Counted from the first letter of the stretch, positions 53,609 to 63,902 are shown. The stretch: 64,000 bases of DNA from Rummeliibacillus sp. POC4 (GCF_003576525.1 NZ_QWUA01000016.1:1-64000); one strand, 5' to 3'. Notes: generated by a model from the sequence alone, not told the origin. Translations and numbers: made by a program.

Positions 53609-54691
53609 CTACTGTTTAGAGTCTGTATTATTCATTTGCAATTGTTCTCTAATAATAGATGCACGATAAACATCTCTTTCGTTTGCTTGAAGTGTTGTAC
53701 CTGCATGTTGCTGTAAAAATCCCGGTTGCATGATTAACATGCACTCATTTAACACACGATCTGGAATAGGTGGTATCAATCCTAAATCTATACCTAATCG
53801 TACATTTGATAGACAATTTGCTGCTTCTTCACTCGAAAGGATTCTTGCATATTGTAAAACTCCTAGCGAGCGATTTAATCTGTCAGACACAGCAATAGAT
53901 GCATGTTCTAATAACGCTCGCCTTGCACCAATTTCCTTTTGAACAATCTGTTCTGCAACGCTTTGTAAATCTAAAATTATATCTTCTTCGGGCTTACCAA
54001 GCGTAATTTGATTTGAAATTTGATAATAATTACCGGTAGCCTCTGTACCCTCACCATAAATTCCTCGCACAACCATCCCTAATCGCGCCATCGTATTAAT
54101 AAGTGGTCCCATTTGGTTCGTCACTGTTAGAGCAGGTAAATGCATCATTACTGAAGCTCTAAGACCAGTTCCTGTATTAGTTGGGCAACTCGTTAAATAC
54201 CCAAATGAATCATCGAAAGCATATGGTAATTTTTCTTCTAACAGGCGATCCATCTCATCAGCTAAATGATATGCTTTGTCTAGTTGTAATCCTGGTTGTA
54301 AGCATTGAATTCGGATATGATCCTCTTCATTTATCATAATACTAATCGTTTCATCTTCTGATACTAAGATTGAACCCATTTTTGTTTTATTTGCCAATTG
54401 TGGGCTTATTAAATGCTTTTCCACTAATACTTGTCGTTGTAATGCTGGCATATCATGAAGTGAAAAATAGGAAAACGGAACATCTAGATTATTTTCTTCA
54501 TCAATAATTGCACTAGACACAAGTTTATCAATTTGTAGTGCTTCCTCATCTGAAAAAGCTCTTGGAAAACGAAAACCCGTTAAATTCCTAGCCAATCGAA
54601 TGCGTGTACTCATAATGATATCCCCATAATTAATATCCCCACGCATCCAAAGAGGTGGCTTACTTTTTAGAAAATGATCAATGCTCGTCAC
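53609..54691 (-). CDS. mcsB: protein-arginine kinase McsB
   Basis: A 360-residue phosphagen-kinase-like enzyme that phosphorylates arginines to tag proteins for ClpCP. Catalytic blocks SSRIRLARN-type [22 protein letters not shown] and [15 protein letters not shown] (active-site Cys) are intact. The GTG is chosen because AGGGGG lies 8 bases upstream; a GTG three codons earlier lies within that site. It overlaps the mcsA end and lies 26 bases before clpC. Confidence 0.97.
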   Translation of the reverse strand: MTSIDHFLKSKPPLWMRGDINYGDIIMSTRIRLARNLTGFRFPRAFSDEEALQIDKLVSSAIIDEENNLDVPFSYFSLHDMPALQRQVLVEKHLISPQLANKTKMGSILVSEDETISIMINEEDHIRIQCLQPGLQLDKAYHLADEMDRLLEEKLPYAFDDSFGYLTSCPTNTGTGLRASVMMHLPALTVTNQMGPLINTMARLGMVVRGIYGEGTEATGNYYQISNQITLGKPEEDIILDLQSVAEQIVQKEIGARRALLEHASIAVSDRLNRSLGVLQYARILSSEEAANCLSNVRLGIDLGLIPPIPDRVLNECMLIMQPGFLQQHAGTTLQANERDVYRASIIREQLQMNNTDSKQ

Positions 54692-55244
54692 TTTCTTCAC
54701 CCCCTGATTGTAACTTCTTCTCTATTTCTCGAACTTGGTCTCGAATACTAGCTGCATCTTCAAAACGTTCTTCCTCAACAGCCGATTTCATATCTTGCCG
54801 TAATGCCTCAATTTGCCTTTTCATCTGATAACTCTCGTTAATAGAACCTGGTACTTTTCCAATATGCTCAATTGCACCATTATGAAGTCTTTTAAGTACT
54901 TGAGGTAATTGCTCTTTAAAAGTTTCATAACAAGTTGGGCAATTAAATTTCCCCTCTTCTAAGAACTTTCTATAAGTCATGCCACATTGTGGACAACTAT
55001 CGTTTTGAACTTTTGTCTGAGTATTACTAATTGGAACTGCCTGAACCGACCAGCTTGGTGTCCCAAACCAACTTGAAAATAATTTTTGCACTGCATTTGG
55101 GTCTTCATCTGAATCGAGGTTCAAGTGAAAATGATCCAACTGCTTATTACACACATCGCAATAATGCCTAGTCAATTTTTTACCATTTTTCATTTGTGTA
55201 ACTGTGATAGTAGCCGGTCGCTGTTTACAATTTTCACAAATCAT
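54678..55244 (-). CDS. mcsA: McsA, activator of McsB
   Basis: A 188-residue zinc protein with four CxxC motifs in its first half (CENC, CDVC, CPQC, CPTC) and a C-terminal UVR motif that binds ClpC-like partners. It activates McsB and modulates CtsR. The ATG with AGAGGTG upstream is used; upstream in-frame codons lie at the end of ctsR. Confidence 0.96.
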   Translation of the reverse strand: MICENCKQRPATITVTQMKNGKKLTRHYCDVCNKQLDHFHLNLDSDEDPNAVQKLFSSWFGTPSWSVQAVPISNTQTKVQNDSCPQCGMTYRKFLEEGKFNCPTCYETFKEQLPQVLKRLHNGAIEHIGKVPGSINESYQMKRQIEALRQDMKSAVEEERFEDAASIRDQVREIEKKLQSGGEESDEH

Positions 55245-55257
55245 ACCTTGCACCTCT

Positions 55258-55728
55258 TTACGTTTGCTTGTCATACTTTAACGTTAATAACATAGCGTGC
55301 AATATTCGTGCACGTAATTCATCCCTTACCGGCAAGTTAATACATAGTACTGAACGATCAAGTGCTGCAATCATCATTTTGGCTTCTCTACGGGTAATCA
55401 CATCTTCGTCAATTAAACGGAAAATAAAATCTTGAGTCGACGACTGGGATATTGAATCACCGACTTGTTGTAAAATTTCATCGATCAGTTCTGCCTCAGA
55501 GTTAGCCTTTACACGTAAAATTCGAATATAGCCGCCTCCACCACGTTTACTTTCTACTATATAACCACGTTCAGCAGTAAATCTTGTATTAATGACATAA
55601 TTTATTTGTGACGGTACACATTGAAATTTATCGGCAATCTCACTTCTTTTTATCTCAATATGCCCTTTACCACCTAATTCAATAACTTCCTTCAAATACC
55701 CTTCAATAATGTCAGAGATATTTCGCAT
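55258..55728 (-). CDS. ctsR: CtsR, repressor of class III heat-shock genes
   Basis: A 156-residue repressor with an N-terminal winged helix (FQCVPSQINYVINTRFTAERGY) and the glycine-rich wing SKRGGGGYIRI, whose Gly residues sense heat in B. subtilis. It heads ctsR-mcsA-mcsB-clpC. Its own operator lies at the transcription start. Confidence 0.97.
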   Translation of the reverse strand: MRNISDIIEGYLKEVIELGGKGHIEIKRSEIADKFQCVPSQINYVINTRFTAERGYIVESKRGGGGYIRILRVKANSEAELIDEILQQVGDSISQSSTQDFIFRLIDEDVITRREAKMMIAALDRSVLCINLPVRDELRARILHAMLLTLKYDKQT

Positions 55729-55757
55729 TTAGCTTCCACCTCACTCGCATCACTGAC

Positions 55758-55774
55758 TTTGACTATCTTTGACT
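55758..55774 (-). promoter_or_regulatory. CtsR operator
   Basis: AGTCAAA-GAT-AGTCAAA on the minus strand, a perfect match to the known heptad direct repeat (A/G)GTCAAA-NAN-(A/G)GTCAAA. It lies directly after the -10, so bound CtsR would block initiation. Confidence 0.94.
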
Positions 55775-55776
55775 AT

Positions 55777-55805
55777 ATTATATAAGGCTATAAAAAATGT
55801 CGCAA
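55777..55805 (-). promoter_or_regulatory. sigma-A promoter of the ctsR operon
   Basis: TTGCGA, 17 bases, TATAAT on the minus strand, immediately upstream of the CtsR operator. Confidence 0.85.
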
Positions 55806-55849
55806 ATATTCTGCATTACTTTTTATGGTTTTCGTTTTTCTAATATACA

Positions 55850-55880
55850 TAAAAAGCATACCGCTATATGCAGTATGCTC
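55850..55880 (-). terminator. intrinsic terminator of the DUF4870 gene
   Basis: AGCATAC pairs with GTATGCT around an 11-base loop and is followed by TTTTTATG on the minus strand. Confidence 0.8.
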
Positions 55881-55893
55881 AACAATTAACTGA

Positions 55894-56220
55894 TTAAATC
55901 CACTTACCCACTATAGGATAATCCCACGCTTCATCTTGCAACGCTTTAACAATCCCAATGATTGGAACAATAATACCCATAAGACCGAAGACAATAATCA
56001 TCGGAATACCAATTATAGCTAAAATTATGGTGATGGATAAGAAGGTCCCAACACCAACTAATAACCACATTACAAATTGGAATAACAACGCTTGAATGGA
56101 TAATTTTTTTACTTCTTCATCTTTAATAAAAAGGAAGAAGAGTATTGGCACTAAACATGGAGCAAAAAATGCACTTGCATGCAAGATCACTTTTATTCCC
56201 TTTTCCTCCAAACTAATCAC
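55894..56220 (-). CDS. DUF4870-family small membrane protein
   Basis: A 108-residue protein with three or four hydrophobic segments and the AFFAPCLVPILFFLF opening helix typical of DUF4870/TIC20-like proteins. No enzymatic motif is seen. It lies alone, upstream of the ctsR operon with its own terminator, and diverges from a small plus-strand gene. Function unknown. Confidence 0.75.
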   Translation of the reverse strand: MISLEEKGIKVILHASAFFAPCLVPILFFLFIKDEEVKKLSIQALLFQFVMWLLVGVGTFLSITIILAIIGIPMIIVFGLMGIIVPIIGIVKALQDEAWDYPIVGKWI

Positions 56221-56387
56221 TCACTTTCAATGTACTAAAAACATTTATGTTATAGCTATTTTACGTTCAATACGATAAATAAGTTTCACTTTTTATAAAA
56301 CTTTACATAACCCCTTTCTACTAAACTGGAACATTTCAATTATTGTTTCGTCTTTTTTTATATAACAAAGTAAGGAGGTTGTTTCCT

Positions 56388-56615
56388 ATGAAAAAAGCAC
56401 TTTTACTTATAGGGACAATTCTACTCAGCTTACTCATTTTTATCGGTATGCCCTACTACTTACTAAAAAGTTCATTAATGCACAATTGCAGCGAGCAATC
56501 AGCGACATGTACCGAAACAATGCATCATAAATTATCCCACGAAATTTCAATTCACCCCGATTTTCGGGATTCTAATATACTAGAGAAACTTTCAACTAAT
56601 AAACCCGGCTATTGA
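56388..56615 (+). CDS. small membrane-anchored hypothetical protein
   Basis: A 75-residue protein that I do not recognise. It has an N-terminal hydrophobic helix (MKKALLLIGTILLSLLIFIG) and a polar tail with two Cys (HNCSEQSATC) and several His. The ATG has AAGGAGG 9 bases upstream, an excellent site that supports real translation. A long gene-free stretch follows before a terminator. A secreted or anchored peptide is possible. Confidence 0.7.
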   Translation: MKKALLLIGTILLSLLIFIGMPYYLLKSSLMHNCSEQSATCTETMHHKLSHEISIHPDFRDSNILEKLSTNKPGY

Positions 56616-56840
56616 AATCTTTAGTAGGGATCATTTATAACGAGAAAACTTACTAGGCTATTCCTTTCTACTATAAAATTTTGCTAGCTATGGTTGTCGA
56701 ATTAAGATTCCACCATTCTCATTACAAGAGGCTTGTCTCAAAAGAGCTTTTCAGACAAGCCCTTTTTCTATTCAATTTATGGAAACATTAGCATTTTTGT
56801 GAGAGGATAAGTATAACAATGGTTGAAATGAGGCGTAACA
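56616..56840. terminator. intergenic region with plus-strand terminator
   Basis: At 56728-56766 GAGGCTTGTCT and AGACAAGCCC pair, enclosing AAAAGAGCTTTT, and TTTTT follows. This can end the small gene upstream. The rest has no gene. Confidence 0.75.
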
Positions 56841-57803
56841 ATGATTCGAACACTTGGAGTGACTAATGATCAACAACTAAAAGTGAATTTCCCATTAGAA
56901 GAAATTAAACAAGGTCAATTCGATTGGTATTGGGTAGATTTTGTGAAACCTGATGCCAAAGAAGATGCATTATTAGATACCTTTTTCCACTTTCATCCTT
57001 TAGCAATTGAAGATTGTTTAATGCGTCTACAACGCCCAAAAATAGATTATTACGATGATTATCATTTTCTAGTTGTCCATAAGATTAACGAAGAAACATT
57101 TGAAGCTGAAGAAGTAAACCTGTTCGTTTCCCCTAATTTTGTGGTAACTTATCATAAATCCTCTGTACCGGAATTTGACGTTGTAAGGAATCGATTAGCA
57201 AATCGTCCACAGACTTGGGAACGGGGGTCTATTTTTGTTATGTACCAAGCAATAGATAAAATTGTAGACAGTTATTTTCCTATGGTATATAACATCGAAG
57301 ACCATTTAAATGAAATTGAAGATCATTTGAATTATCAAAATAGCACAAAATCCATGGGTAATGTATTCGACTTACGAAGCGATTTACTTCATATAAGAAG
57401 AACGATTTTACCAATGCGCGATTTACTGTATCGTATATTAAATTCTTACCGATTTAATTTGGGCGATCAAGAAAGGGTCTATTTTGGAGATATTCATGAC
57501 CATTTACTCAAACTAACTGAAATGGTTGAGTCGAATCGTGAACTAACAGCTGATATGAGAGATAGCCATATGTCAGTAAACGCTACTCGTATGAATGGTA
57601 TTATGATGATTTTAACAATTATTTCATCTATCTTTATCCCATTAACCTTTATAGCTGGGGTTTATGGTATGAACTTTAAGCATATGCCAGAACTTGAATG
57701 GCATTATGGATACTTCATTATTTTATTAGCGATGTTAGGCATTGCTATTTCAATGATAGCTTGGTTCAAATATAAAGGATGGTTTGACTTATTTAAACCA
57801 TAA
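56841..57803 (+). CDS. corA: CorA-family magnesium transporter
   Basis: A 320-residue CorA channel with a soluble N-terminal funnel domain and two C-terminal transmembrane helices. The signature YGMN lies near residues 275-278, followed by a short loop and the second helix, and the end is Lys-rich (FKYKGWFDLFKP). It imports Mg2+ and possibly Co2+. Shine-Dalgarno GAGGCG is weak. It has its own terminator. Confidence 0.95.
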   Translation: MIRTLGVTNDQQLKVNFPLEEIKQGQFDWYWVDFVKPDAKEDALLDTFFHFHPLAIEDCLMRLQRPKIDYYDDYHFLVVHKINEETFEAEEVNLFVSPNFVVTYHKSSVPEFDVVRNRLANRPQTWERGSIFVMYQAIDKIVDSYFPMVYNIEDHLNEIEDHLNYQNSTKSMGNVFDLRSDLLHIRRTILPMRDLLYRILNSYRFNLGDQERVYFGDIHDHLLKLTEMVESNRELTADMRDSHMSVNATRMNGIMMILTIISSIFIPLTFIAGVYGMNFKHMPELEWHYGYFIILLAMLGIAISMIAWFKYKGWFDLFKP

Positions 57804-57843
57804 AAAATGCCTCTTTCATTTTTATGAACGGAGGCATTTTTAC
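57802..57843. terminator. terminator after corA
   Basis: AAAAATGCCTC pairs with GAGGCATTTTT, with TTTCATTTTTATGAAC between. It is flanked by A- and T-runs, so it can act in both directions. Confidence 0.88.
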
Positions 57844-57892
57844 TTTTTAAAGAAGATTCTATTTCAAAAATTAGCGACTGATAAATTTTAAA

Positions 57893-58078
57893 CTATTTAT
57901 CTTTTATACCGAATAAAATAAATGACAAAATGTAAGTTACTAAAGTTGCTCCAGCTGCAATTAAAATACGATTAGTAGTTGGGACTGAAGTGTAATTAGA
58001 ATTCAGTAACATCATAGAAGATACAGCAACTACAGCAGCTAATGGTAATGCGTATTTCATACCTCTTTGTTTATCCAT
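57893..58078 (-). CDS. small two-helix membrane protein
   Basis: About 61 residues with two hydrophobic segments (YALPLAAVVAVSSMMLL and ILIAAGATLVTYILSFILFG). I do not recognise the family. The ATG of MDKQRGMKY is preferred, with AAGGATG roughly 8 bases upstream; longer readings begin before that site. It stands alone between corA and hemAT, convergent with corA. Confidence 0.6.
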   Translation of the reverse strand: MDKQRGMKYALPLAAVVAVSSMMLLNSNYTSVPTTNRILIAAGATLVTYILSFILFGIKDK

Positions 58079-58330
58079 TCTATCGTACATCCTTTTCTCT
58101 AAAACATTTTCTTTATTGTAGCATGCTAACATCTATACGTAACTTAAAACCTGTGACAATCTATTTTCTACCTTGATATAAAACTTGTTTTTTGTTTAAG
58201 AATACTCTATATCTTATACATTTAATTACATTGTAATAATTCCACGCGTAAAATATTGAAAAAAATGATAAAATGATAGATAAATTGGTATAGTCAATAT
58301 TAATTATATAACTAATGAAATGGAGACATT

Positions 58331-59644
58331 ATGGTGGCACTTTGGTCTAGTAAACGTAATATAAACAAGAGCAATAACTATTTCAATATTAATCAATACA
58401 TTGGACAAGTCACATTAAATCTATCAAAACATCCAGAAATACAAAAACAAGCTAAATTATTGCAACTAACAGTAGAGGACTTAGCAATTATTAAACAACT
58501 ACAACCACTTTCACAGGAATTAATCGTCGAAATGGTTGACAATTTTTATAATTCTATTAGTCAATCATCGGATTTAAGCAATATTATCAATAAATATTCC
58601 GCTATTGATCGTTTAAAAGTAACACTTACACGTCATATTACAGAAATTTTCAACTGTCATATTGATGATGAGTATATTCAACAAAGGATTAAAATCGCTC
58701 ATGTACATGTTCATATCGGTCTAAAATCTAAATGGTATATTAATTCTTTCCAATCCTTAACGACAACTTTTTCAGCATTTATACAACGACTAGAGCTATC
58801 AAATTATGATACAGCACTAGCTATTAATGCTTTTTCTAAAATCATAAATTTAGAACAACAAATTGTCATAGAAGCTTATGAACTAAAACAAGAAGATGAA
58901 CGTATCCAAGCAAATGAATTTAAGCATAATATTATTCTTTCAGTTCAAAGCACTTCACAAGAATTAAGTGCAATTAGTGAAGAAACAACAGCTTCCATTC
59001 AATCATTGGCAAGCCAAGCGAATGATATAACGCAATCTACTCAACAAGGACTTGAATTTGTTACTTCTACTCAAGAAAAATCTGAGAGTGGCAAACAACT
59101 TCTAGAAGAACAAACGAAACTTATGAATCAAATGTCAAAAAGCGTATCCACACTTGATGATACAATGAGCCAATTACGTGTATCATCTCATAAGATAAAT
59201 GAAATCGTACACCTTGTTACAGATATTGCGGATCAAACTAATTTATTAGCATTAAATGCTTCTATAGAGGCAGCCCGTGCAGGTGAGCATGGTAAAGGTT
59301 TTGCAGTCGTAGCAGAAGAGGTCCGCAAACTTGCCGAAGAAACAAAAAATGCAGTTCAAAATGTATCACACCTTATTGAAGAGACAGAAAATAATATTGA
59401 AAATATGTCGAGTTCCGTAAAAGGTGTTGGTACACAAATAACAAATGGTGTTAGTATGCAAAGTGAATTAGAAAAATCATTTCTTAAAATTGCTGAGGCA
59501 GTAGCTGGGATTAAAACAATTAATGAAGACACAATGGAAGACATCACAACAATTTCACAACTGTTACGTGATTTAAGCGAAGGTGCTATGCAAGTCTCAA
59601 CATCTGCCGATCAATTAACGAATATCGCAAACAGTCTAGATTAA
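58331..59644 (+). CDS. hemAT: HemAT-type globin-coupled aerotaxis transducer
   Basis: A 437-residue soluble chemoreceptor without transmembrane segments. The N-terminal globin-sensor domain (about residues 30-180) has the proximal-His pattern [15 protein letters not shown] (His126 by alignment). The C-terminal signalling hairpin has the conserved tip [19 protein letters not shown]. HemAT proteins bind O2 through haem and steer aerotaxis by CheA. The ATG has GGAG upstream. Single gene with its own terminator. Confidence 0.88.
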   Translation: MVALWSSKRNINKSNNYFNINQYIGQVTLNLSKHPEIQKQAKLLQLTVEDLAIIKQLQPLSQELIVEMVDNFYNSISQSSDLSNIINKYSAIDRLKVTLTRHITEIFNCHIDDEYIQQRIKIAHVHVHIGLKSKWYINSFQSLTTTFSAFIQRLELSNYDTALAINAFSKIINLEQQIVIEAYELKQEDERIQANEFKHNIILSVQSTSQELSAISEETTASIQSLASQANDITQSTQQGLEFVTSTQEKSESGKQLLEEQTKLMNQMSKSVSTLDDTMSQLRVSSHKINEIVHLVTDIADQTNLLALNASIEAARAGEHGKGFAVVAEEVRKLAEETKNAVQNVSHLIEETENNIENMSSSVKGVGTQITNGVSMQSELEKSFLKIAEAVAGIKTINEDTMEDITTISQLLRDLSEGAMQVSTSADQLTNIANSLD

Positions 59645-59687
59645 TAGAAATTATCTATAAGACAACTAACAGGAATTACTTAAATCT

Positions 59688-59728
59688 AAAAAAACGTCAA
59701 CCCCGTATATCGAGTTGACGTTTTTCAT
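59688..59728. terminator. bidirectional terminator between hemAT and the thioesterase gene
   Basis: AAAACGTCAAC pairs with GTTGACGTTTTT over a 12-base loop. A- and T-runs flank it, suiting the convergent arrangement. Confidence 0.9.
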
Positions 59729-59741
59729 TTTCTTTTATCAT

Positions 59742-60233
59742 TTACATGGTAAAGAATTCATGCGGCATACTACGCTTTTCTTTACGATGTTCACGACGTT
59801 GGGGACCTGTTTCGAATAATCTCTTTTCTGCTTCTGTTTCAGGATATACAGGAGCAACTTCTTGTGGTTTACCATCCTTATCTACTGCAACCATAGTTAC
59901 AAATGATTCAGTTGTTAGTCGCTTTTCGCCTGTATGAATATCTCGTGATTGCACAATAATATACAGTTCCATTGAAGTTCGACCAGTAGAACTTACGATA
60001 GCTTCCAATTCTAACACCTCACCTGAATGAACAGGAGAGATAAAATCAACCGAATCAAACGATGCTGTAACAGTTTGCATTTTAGCATGTTTCATAGATG
60101 TTATGGCAGCAATTTCGTCAATATACGCCAAAACTTTTCCACCGAAAATAGTATCCATATGATTTGTATCTGGTGGCAATACTAATCTTGTTTGAATAGT
60201 TCTAGATTGACTCATTGGAATAGGTTTAAGCAT
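59742..60233 (-). CDS. acyl-CoA thioesterase, hotdog fold (YkhA/YciA type)
   Basis: A 163-residue single hotdog-domain thioesterase. The motif DTIFGGKVLAYIDEIAA carries the catalytic Asp, and FDSVDFISPVHSGE follows. The tail is charged (QRREHRKEKRS). These hexameric enzymes hydrolyse acyl-CoA, often medium or long chain; the substrate cannot be read. An ATG with AAAGGGG 8 bases upstream is used. Confidence 0.88.
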   Translation of the reverse strand: MLKPIPMSQSRTIQTRLVLPPDTNHMDTIFGGKVLAYIDEIAAITSMKHAKMQTVTASFDSVDFISPVHSGEVLELEAIVSSTGRTSMELYIIVQSRDIHTGEKRLTTESFVTMVAVDKDGKPQEVAPVYPETEAEKRLFETGPQRREHRKEKRSMPHEFFTM

Positions 60234-60356
60234 AAACAACACCCCTTTAAAATGTATCTGTATCTATGCTATATTTAAATCTGTATCTATGCAACAATAA
60301 AGCATTAGTTTATATATATATATTATGTTGTTATATAATTCCTAAAGGCATAAATA

Positions 60357-61787
60357 TTACAGTTTAGTTTTAATTGTTATAAACTTCATTTCTGTCATTT
60401 CTTGAACTGCGAATTTAATTCCTTCACGTCCATAACCGCTTTTTTTAATACCACCATATGGCATATTATCGATACGGAATGTTGGAACATCATTAATAAT
60501 AACAGCACCCGCTTCTAGTTCATCTGCTGCTCTCATTGCATCTTCTAAATTATTTGTAAAAATACCAGCATTTAAACCTAAGTCGGATTTGTTCAATAAA
60601 TCGATAGCTTTGTCGAATGTTTCATATGGAACAATCGACACAATAGGTGCAAATGTTTCTTGACATACTATTTTCATATCTGATTTGACATTCGTCATGA
60701 CGGTTGGTGTCAAAGTACGTTCTGTAAAAGTACCACCTGTTGCAACAGTAGCTCCCTGCGCTTTTGCCTCTTCAATCCATTCAGTAATTCTAGTAACTTC
60801 TTTCGGGTTTATCATTGCACTTACATCTGTATTTTCATCCATCGGATCACCAACAACTAATTTTTCAGTTGCCTCCACAAATGCTTTTGTGAATTGTTCA
60901 TAAATTGATTGGTGGACAAAAATCCGTTGCAATGAAATACATACTTGTCCTGCAAATCCAAATGCACCTCCTACACATCGATCAACAATTTTTTCTATTG
61001 GTGCACTCGGTTCAATGATCAATCCTGCATTAGAACCAAGTTCAAGTGTTACTTTCCGTAACCCCACTTTTTCTTTTATCTTCAGTCCAACAGTGCCACT
61101 ACCTGTAAACGTTACTTTTTTAACAAGTGGATGTGTAACTAAAATATCGCTTAATTCGCTTCCGCTACCTGTCACAATTTGAAGCATACCATCTGGTAAT
61201 CCTGCCTCTTTAAAAATTTCAGCCATCACAATACTACTTAGTGGTGTTTGCGTAGCTGGTTTTAACACAACTGCATTTCCTACTGCAAAAGCTGGTCCTA
61301 ATTTATGTGCTACTAAATTAAAAGGAAAATTAAAGGGCGTAATCGCTGATACCACGCCTAAAGGAACACGTCTTGTCCAACCGATCCGATCAGATACGCC
61401 AGGCGCTGCATCCATTGGTATCGTTTCACCACTTACTTGTTTCGCTGCTTCTGCAGCAAATTGATAAGTTGCAATAGTGCGATCAATTTCAGTTAACCCT
61501 GCAGATAACGGTTTACCTGCTTCTAGTGCCAAAATTTCAGCAAATTCTTGTCGACGTCCTCTCATTATATTCACAACACGGTATAAAATCTCAGCTCTTT
61601 CATAAGCAGTTGATGATTTAAATTTTTTAAATGCTTCTTGTGCACTTTCAATCGCATATGCTACATCTTGTGGAGTCGCTTTTGCTACTTTTGCAATCAC
61701 TTTCCCATCATAAGGTGATGTTAGCTCATAACTTTCTTTTGTATCTACCCATTGTCCATTAATCCATAGTTTTGTTTCTTTCAACAC
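60357..61787 (-). CDS. aldehyde dehydrogenase family protein
   Basis: A 476-residue NAD(P)-dependent aldehyde dehydrogenase. The catalytic Cys is at 283 (FAGQVCISLQR), the general base Glu at 249 (TLELGSNAG) and the nucleotide-binding FTGSGTVG is intact. It resembles lactaldehyde or phosphonoacetaldehyde-type enzymes (GapN/AldA-like), with the SLQRIFV ending. The natural aldehyde is unknown. It lies alone with about 110 gene-free bases downstream. Confidence 0.85.
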   Translation of the reverse strand: MLKETKLWINGQWVDTKESYELTSPYDGKVIAKVAKATPQDVAYAIESAQEAFKKFKSSTAYERAEILYRVVNIMRGRRQEFAEILALEAGKPLSAGLTEIDRTIATYQFAAEAAKQVSGETIPMDAAPGVSDRIGWTRRVPLGVVSAITPFNFPFNLVAHKLGPAFAVGNAVVLKPATQTPLSSIVMAEIFKEAGLPDGMLQIVTGSGSELSDILVTHPLVKKVTFTGSGTVGLKIKEKVGLRKVTLELGSNAGLIIEPSAPIEKIVDRCVGGAFGFAGQVCISLQRIFVHQSIYEQFTKAFVEATEKLVVGDPMDENTDVSAMINPKEVTRITEWIEEAKAQGATVATGGTFTERTLTPTVMTNVKSDMKIVCQETFAPIVSIVPYETFDKAIDLLNKSDLGLNAGIFTNNLEDAMRAADELEAGAVIINDVPTFRIDNMPYGGIKKSGYGREGIKFAVQEMTEMKFITIKTKL

Positions 61788-61935
61788 AAAACACCTCCAT
61801 TTATGTTATACCCTCTTCTCTCCATACTATCACCTTTATTTGCTTAATGTCGTATAGCAAATTCAATTTTATCGGAAGATTTTATCATTTAAACTTTTGT
61901 AAAAGGGCATGAACATTAAGTAAAATATTGTTCAT

Positions 61936-61986
61936 TAAAAAAGGGCCTGTCCCATAAGTAGAATACTTACGAGATAGCCCTTCTTT
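61936..61986 (-). terminator. intrinsic terminator after the DUF779 gene
   Basis: AGGGCTATCTCGTAAGT pairs with ACTTATGGGACAGGCCC (a few mismatches), followed by TTTTTT on the minus strand. The arm core resembles the terminator at 935-982. Confidence 0.85.
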
Positions 61987-62005
61987 CTAATATGAGATTT
62001 CCGGT

Positions 62006-62368
62006 TTACAAAAGTTTTTTTACCTTTTCATATTCTTCATTTGTGAATACTCTTGAATTCGTAATGAAATGTTTTTCTTCTATACTATCCAGCGAAAAGG
62101 TAGCACCTCTACCTTCAACTGCATCTATAATTAGTTGTGTATGTTTCCAATAGTCATATTGACTCCTATGCATATAGAAAGGAACATTCCCTATGGTGCC
62201 AAGGTATATATCTGAAGCACCTAGTATAAAGTCCCCCTCTCTATAGCACATAGGCGCAGAACCGTCACAACACCCAGCAGATTGATAAAACATGATAGGT
62301 CCATAAATGCTCTTCATATGTTCAATTAAGGTAAGTGCATCTTCTGTAGCAACAACACGTTCTACCAT
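62006..62368 (-). CDS. DUF779 domain protein, aldehyde-dehydrogenase partner
   Basis: A 120-residue DUF779 protein with Cys-rich motif SAGCCDGSAPMCY near residue 31-43. DUF779 genes are usually found directly after acetaldehyde dehydrogenase (ExaC/AldB-type) genes, as here (16 bases). The role of the protein is not established; the clustered Cys suggest a metal or redox function. Confidence 0.85.
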   Translation of the reverse strand: MVERVVATEDALTLIEHMKSIYGPIMFYQSAGCCDGSAPMCYREGDFILGASDIYLGTIGNVPFYMHRSQYDYWKHTQLIIDAVEGRGATFSLDSIEEKHFITNSRVFTNEEYEKVKKLL

Positions 62369-62384
62369 CTCTTTACCTCCTGAC

Positions 62385-63902
62385 TTAGAAGAAGCCTTGT
62401 GGTTTACGGTTATAACTAACTAGTATATTTTTCGTTTGTTGATAGTGTTCAAGCATCATAGCGTGATTCTCTCGGCCAATCCCAGATTGTTTATAGCCAC
62501 CGAATGCAGCACCTGCTGGATATTGGTGATACGTATTTGTCCAAACTCGGCCGGCCTGAATCGCACGACCTGCACGATATGCAATATCGCCTGAACGAGA
62601 CCATACACCTGCCCCTAAACCATATACAGTATCATTTGCTATTTCAATTGCTTCCTCAAAATCTTTAAAAGTAGTTACCCCAATAACTGGGCCAAAGATT
62701 TCTTCCTGGAAGATACGCATTTTGTTGTTTCCTTTAAACACTGTAGGTTTAATGTAATATCCACCTTCAAGGCCTTCAATATGGTTTTCTTCACCACCAA
62801 TCAAACATTCAGCACCCTCTTCTTTCCCTAATTTTAGGTAAGAAAGAATTTTTTGCTGCTGTTCATTAGAGGCTTGAGCACCCATCATGACTTCCGTGTC
62901 TAGTGGATTACCAATTTTAATCGCTTCAACACGTTGTAATGCGCGTTCAATAAATTTATCATAAATGGATTCTTGGATTAGTACACGAGATGGACATGTA
63001 CAAACCTCGCCAGAGTTTAATGCAAACATAACTAAACCTTCAATTGCTTTATCCAAAAATTCATCATCATGATCCATCACATCTTCAAAGAATATATTTG
63101 GAGATTTACCACCAAGTTCGAGTGTAACAGGAATAATATTTTCAGTCGCATATTGCATAATTTGACGACCAACAGCCGTTGATCCAGTGAATGCAATTTT
63201 TGCAATACGCGGATTTGTAGCAAGTGGTTTTCCTACTTCGATGCCAAAACCATTTACGATATTCACAACACCTGCTGGAAGTAAATCTTGGATTAACTCC
63301 ATCACTACCATAATAGATGCTGGCGTTTGCTCAGCTGGTTTCAACACAACACAGTTTCCTGCGGCTAATGCAGGAGCAAGCTTCCAAACTGCCATTAAAA
63401 TCGGGAAATTCCAAGGGATGATTTGTCCAACAACACCAAGAGGCTCTTGAAAATGATAAGCAACGGTATCGTCATTTATTTGAGAAGTACGTCCTTCTTG
63501 AGCGCGAATGGCCCCCGCAAAATAACGGAAGTGATCAACTGCTAACGGAATATCGGCATTTAACGTTTCACGAACGGCTTTTCCATTATCCCATGATTCG
63601 GCTACAGCTATCATTTCTAGGTTTTCTTCAATACGATCTGCTATTTTGTTTAAAATTTGAGCACGTTCTGCTGCAGAAGTTTTGCCCCAAGCATCTTTTG
63701 CTGCATGTGCCGCATCTAGTGCCAATTCAATGTCTTCAGCAGTAGAACGAGCTGCCTTCGTGAAAACTTTCCCATCAACTGGTGATACATTTTCAAAATA
63801 TTTCCCCTTTATAGGTGCTACCCATTCGCCACCGATAAAGTTATCGTATTTTTCTTTGAAATGTACGATTGCGCCTTCAGTATTAGGATTTGCATAAATC
63901 AT
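62385..63902 (-). CDS. NAD-dependent (acet)aldehyde dehydrogenase, ExaC/AldB type
   Basis: A 505-residue aldehyde dehydrogenase. Catalytic Cys at 301 (NSGEVCTC), Glu at 262 ([10 protein letters not shown]), cofactor motif FTGSTAVG and WNFP near residue 164-167 are intact. The extra Cys at 303 is typical of the acetaldehyde dehydrogenases that pair with DUF779. It probably oxidises acetaldehyde from ethanol or ethanolamine breakdown. GGGAGA lies before the ATG. Confidence 0.9.
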   Translation of the reverse strand: MIYANPNTEGAIVHFKEKYDNFIGGEWVAPIKGKYFENVSPVDGKVFTKAARSTAEDIELALDAAHAAKDAWGKTSAAERAQILNKIADRIEENLEMIAVAESWDNGKAVRETLNADIPLAVDHFRYFAGAIRAQEGRTSQINDDTVAYHFQEPLGVVGQIIPWNFPILMAVWKLAPALAAGNCVVLKPAEQTPASIMVVMELIQDLLPAGVVNIVNGFGIEVGKPLATNPRIAKIAFTGSTAVGRQIMQYATENIIPVTLELGGKSPNIFFEDVMDHDDEFLDKAIEGLVMFALNSGEVCTCPSRVLIQESIYDKFIERALQRVEAIKIGNPLDTEVMMGAQASNEQQQKILSYLKLGKEEGAECLIGGEENHIEGLEGGYYIKPTVFKGNNKMRIFQEEIFGPVIGVTTFKDFEEAIEIANDTVYGLGAGVWSRSGDIAYRAGRAIQAGRVWTNTYHQYPAGAAFGGYKQSGIGRENHAMMLEHYQQTKNILVSYNRKPQGFF

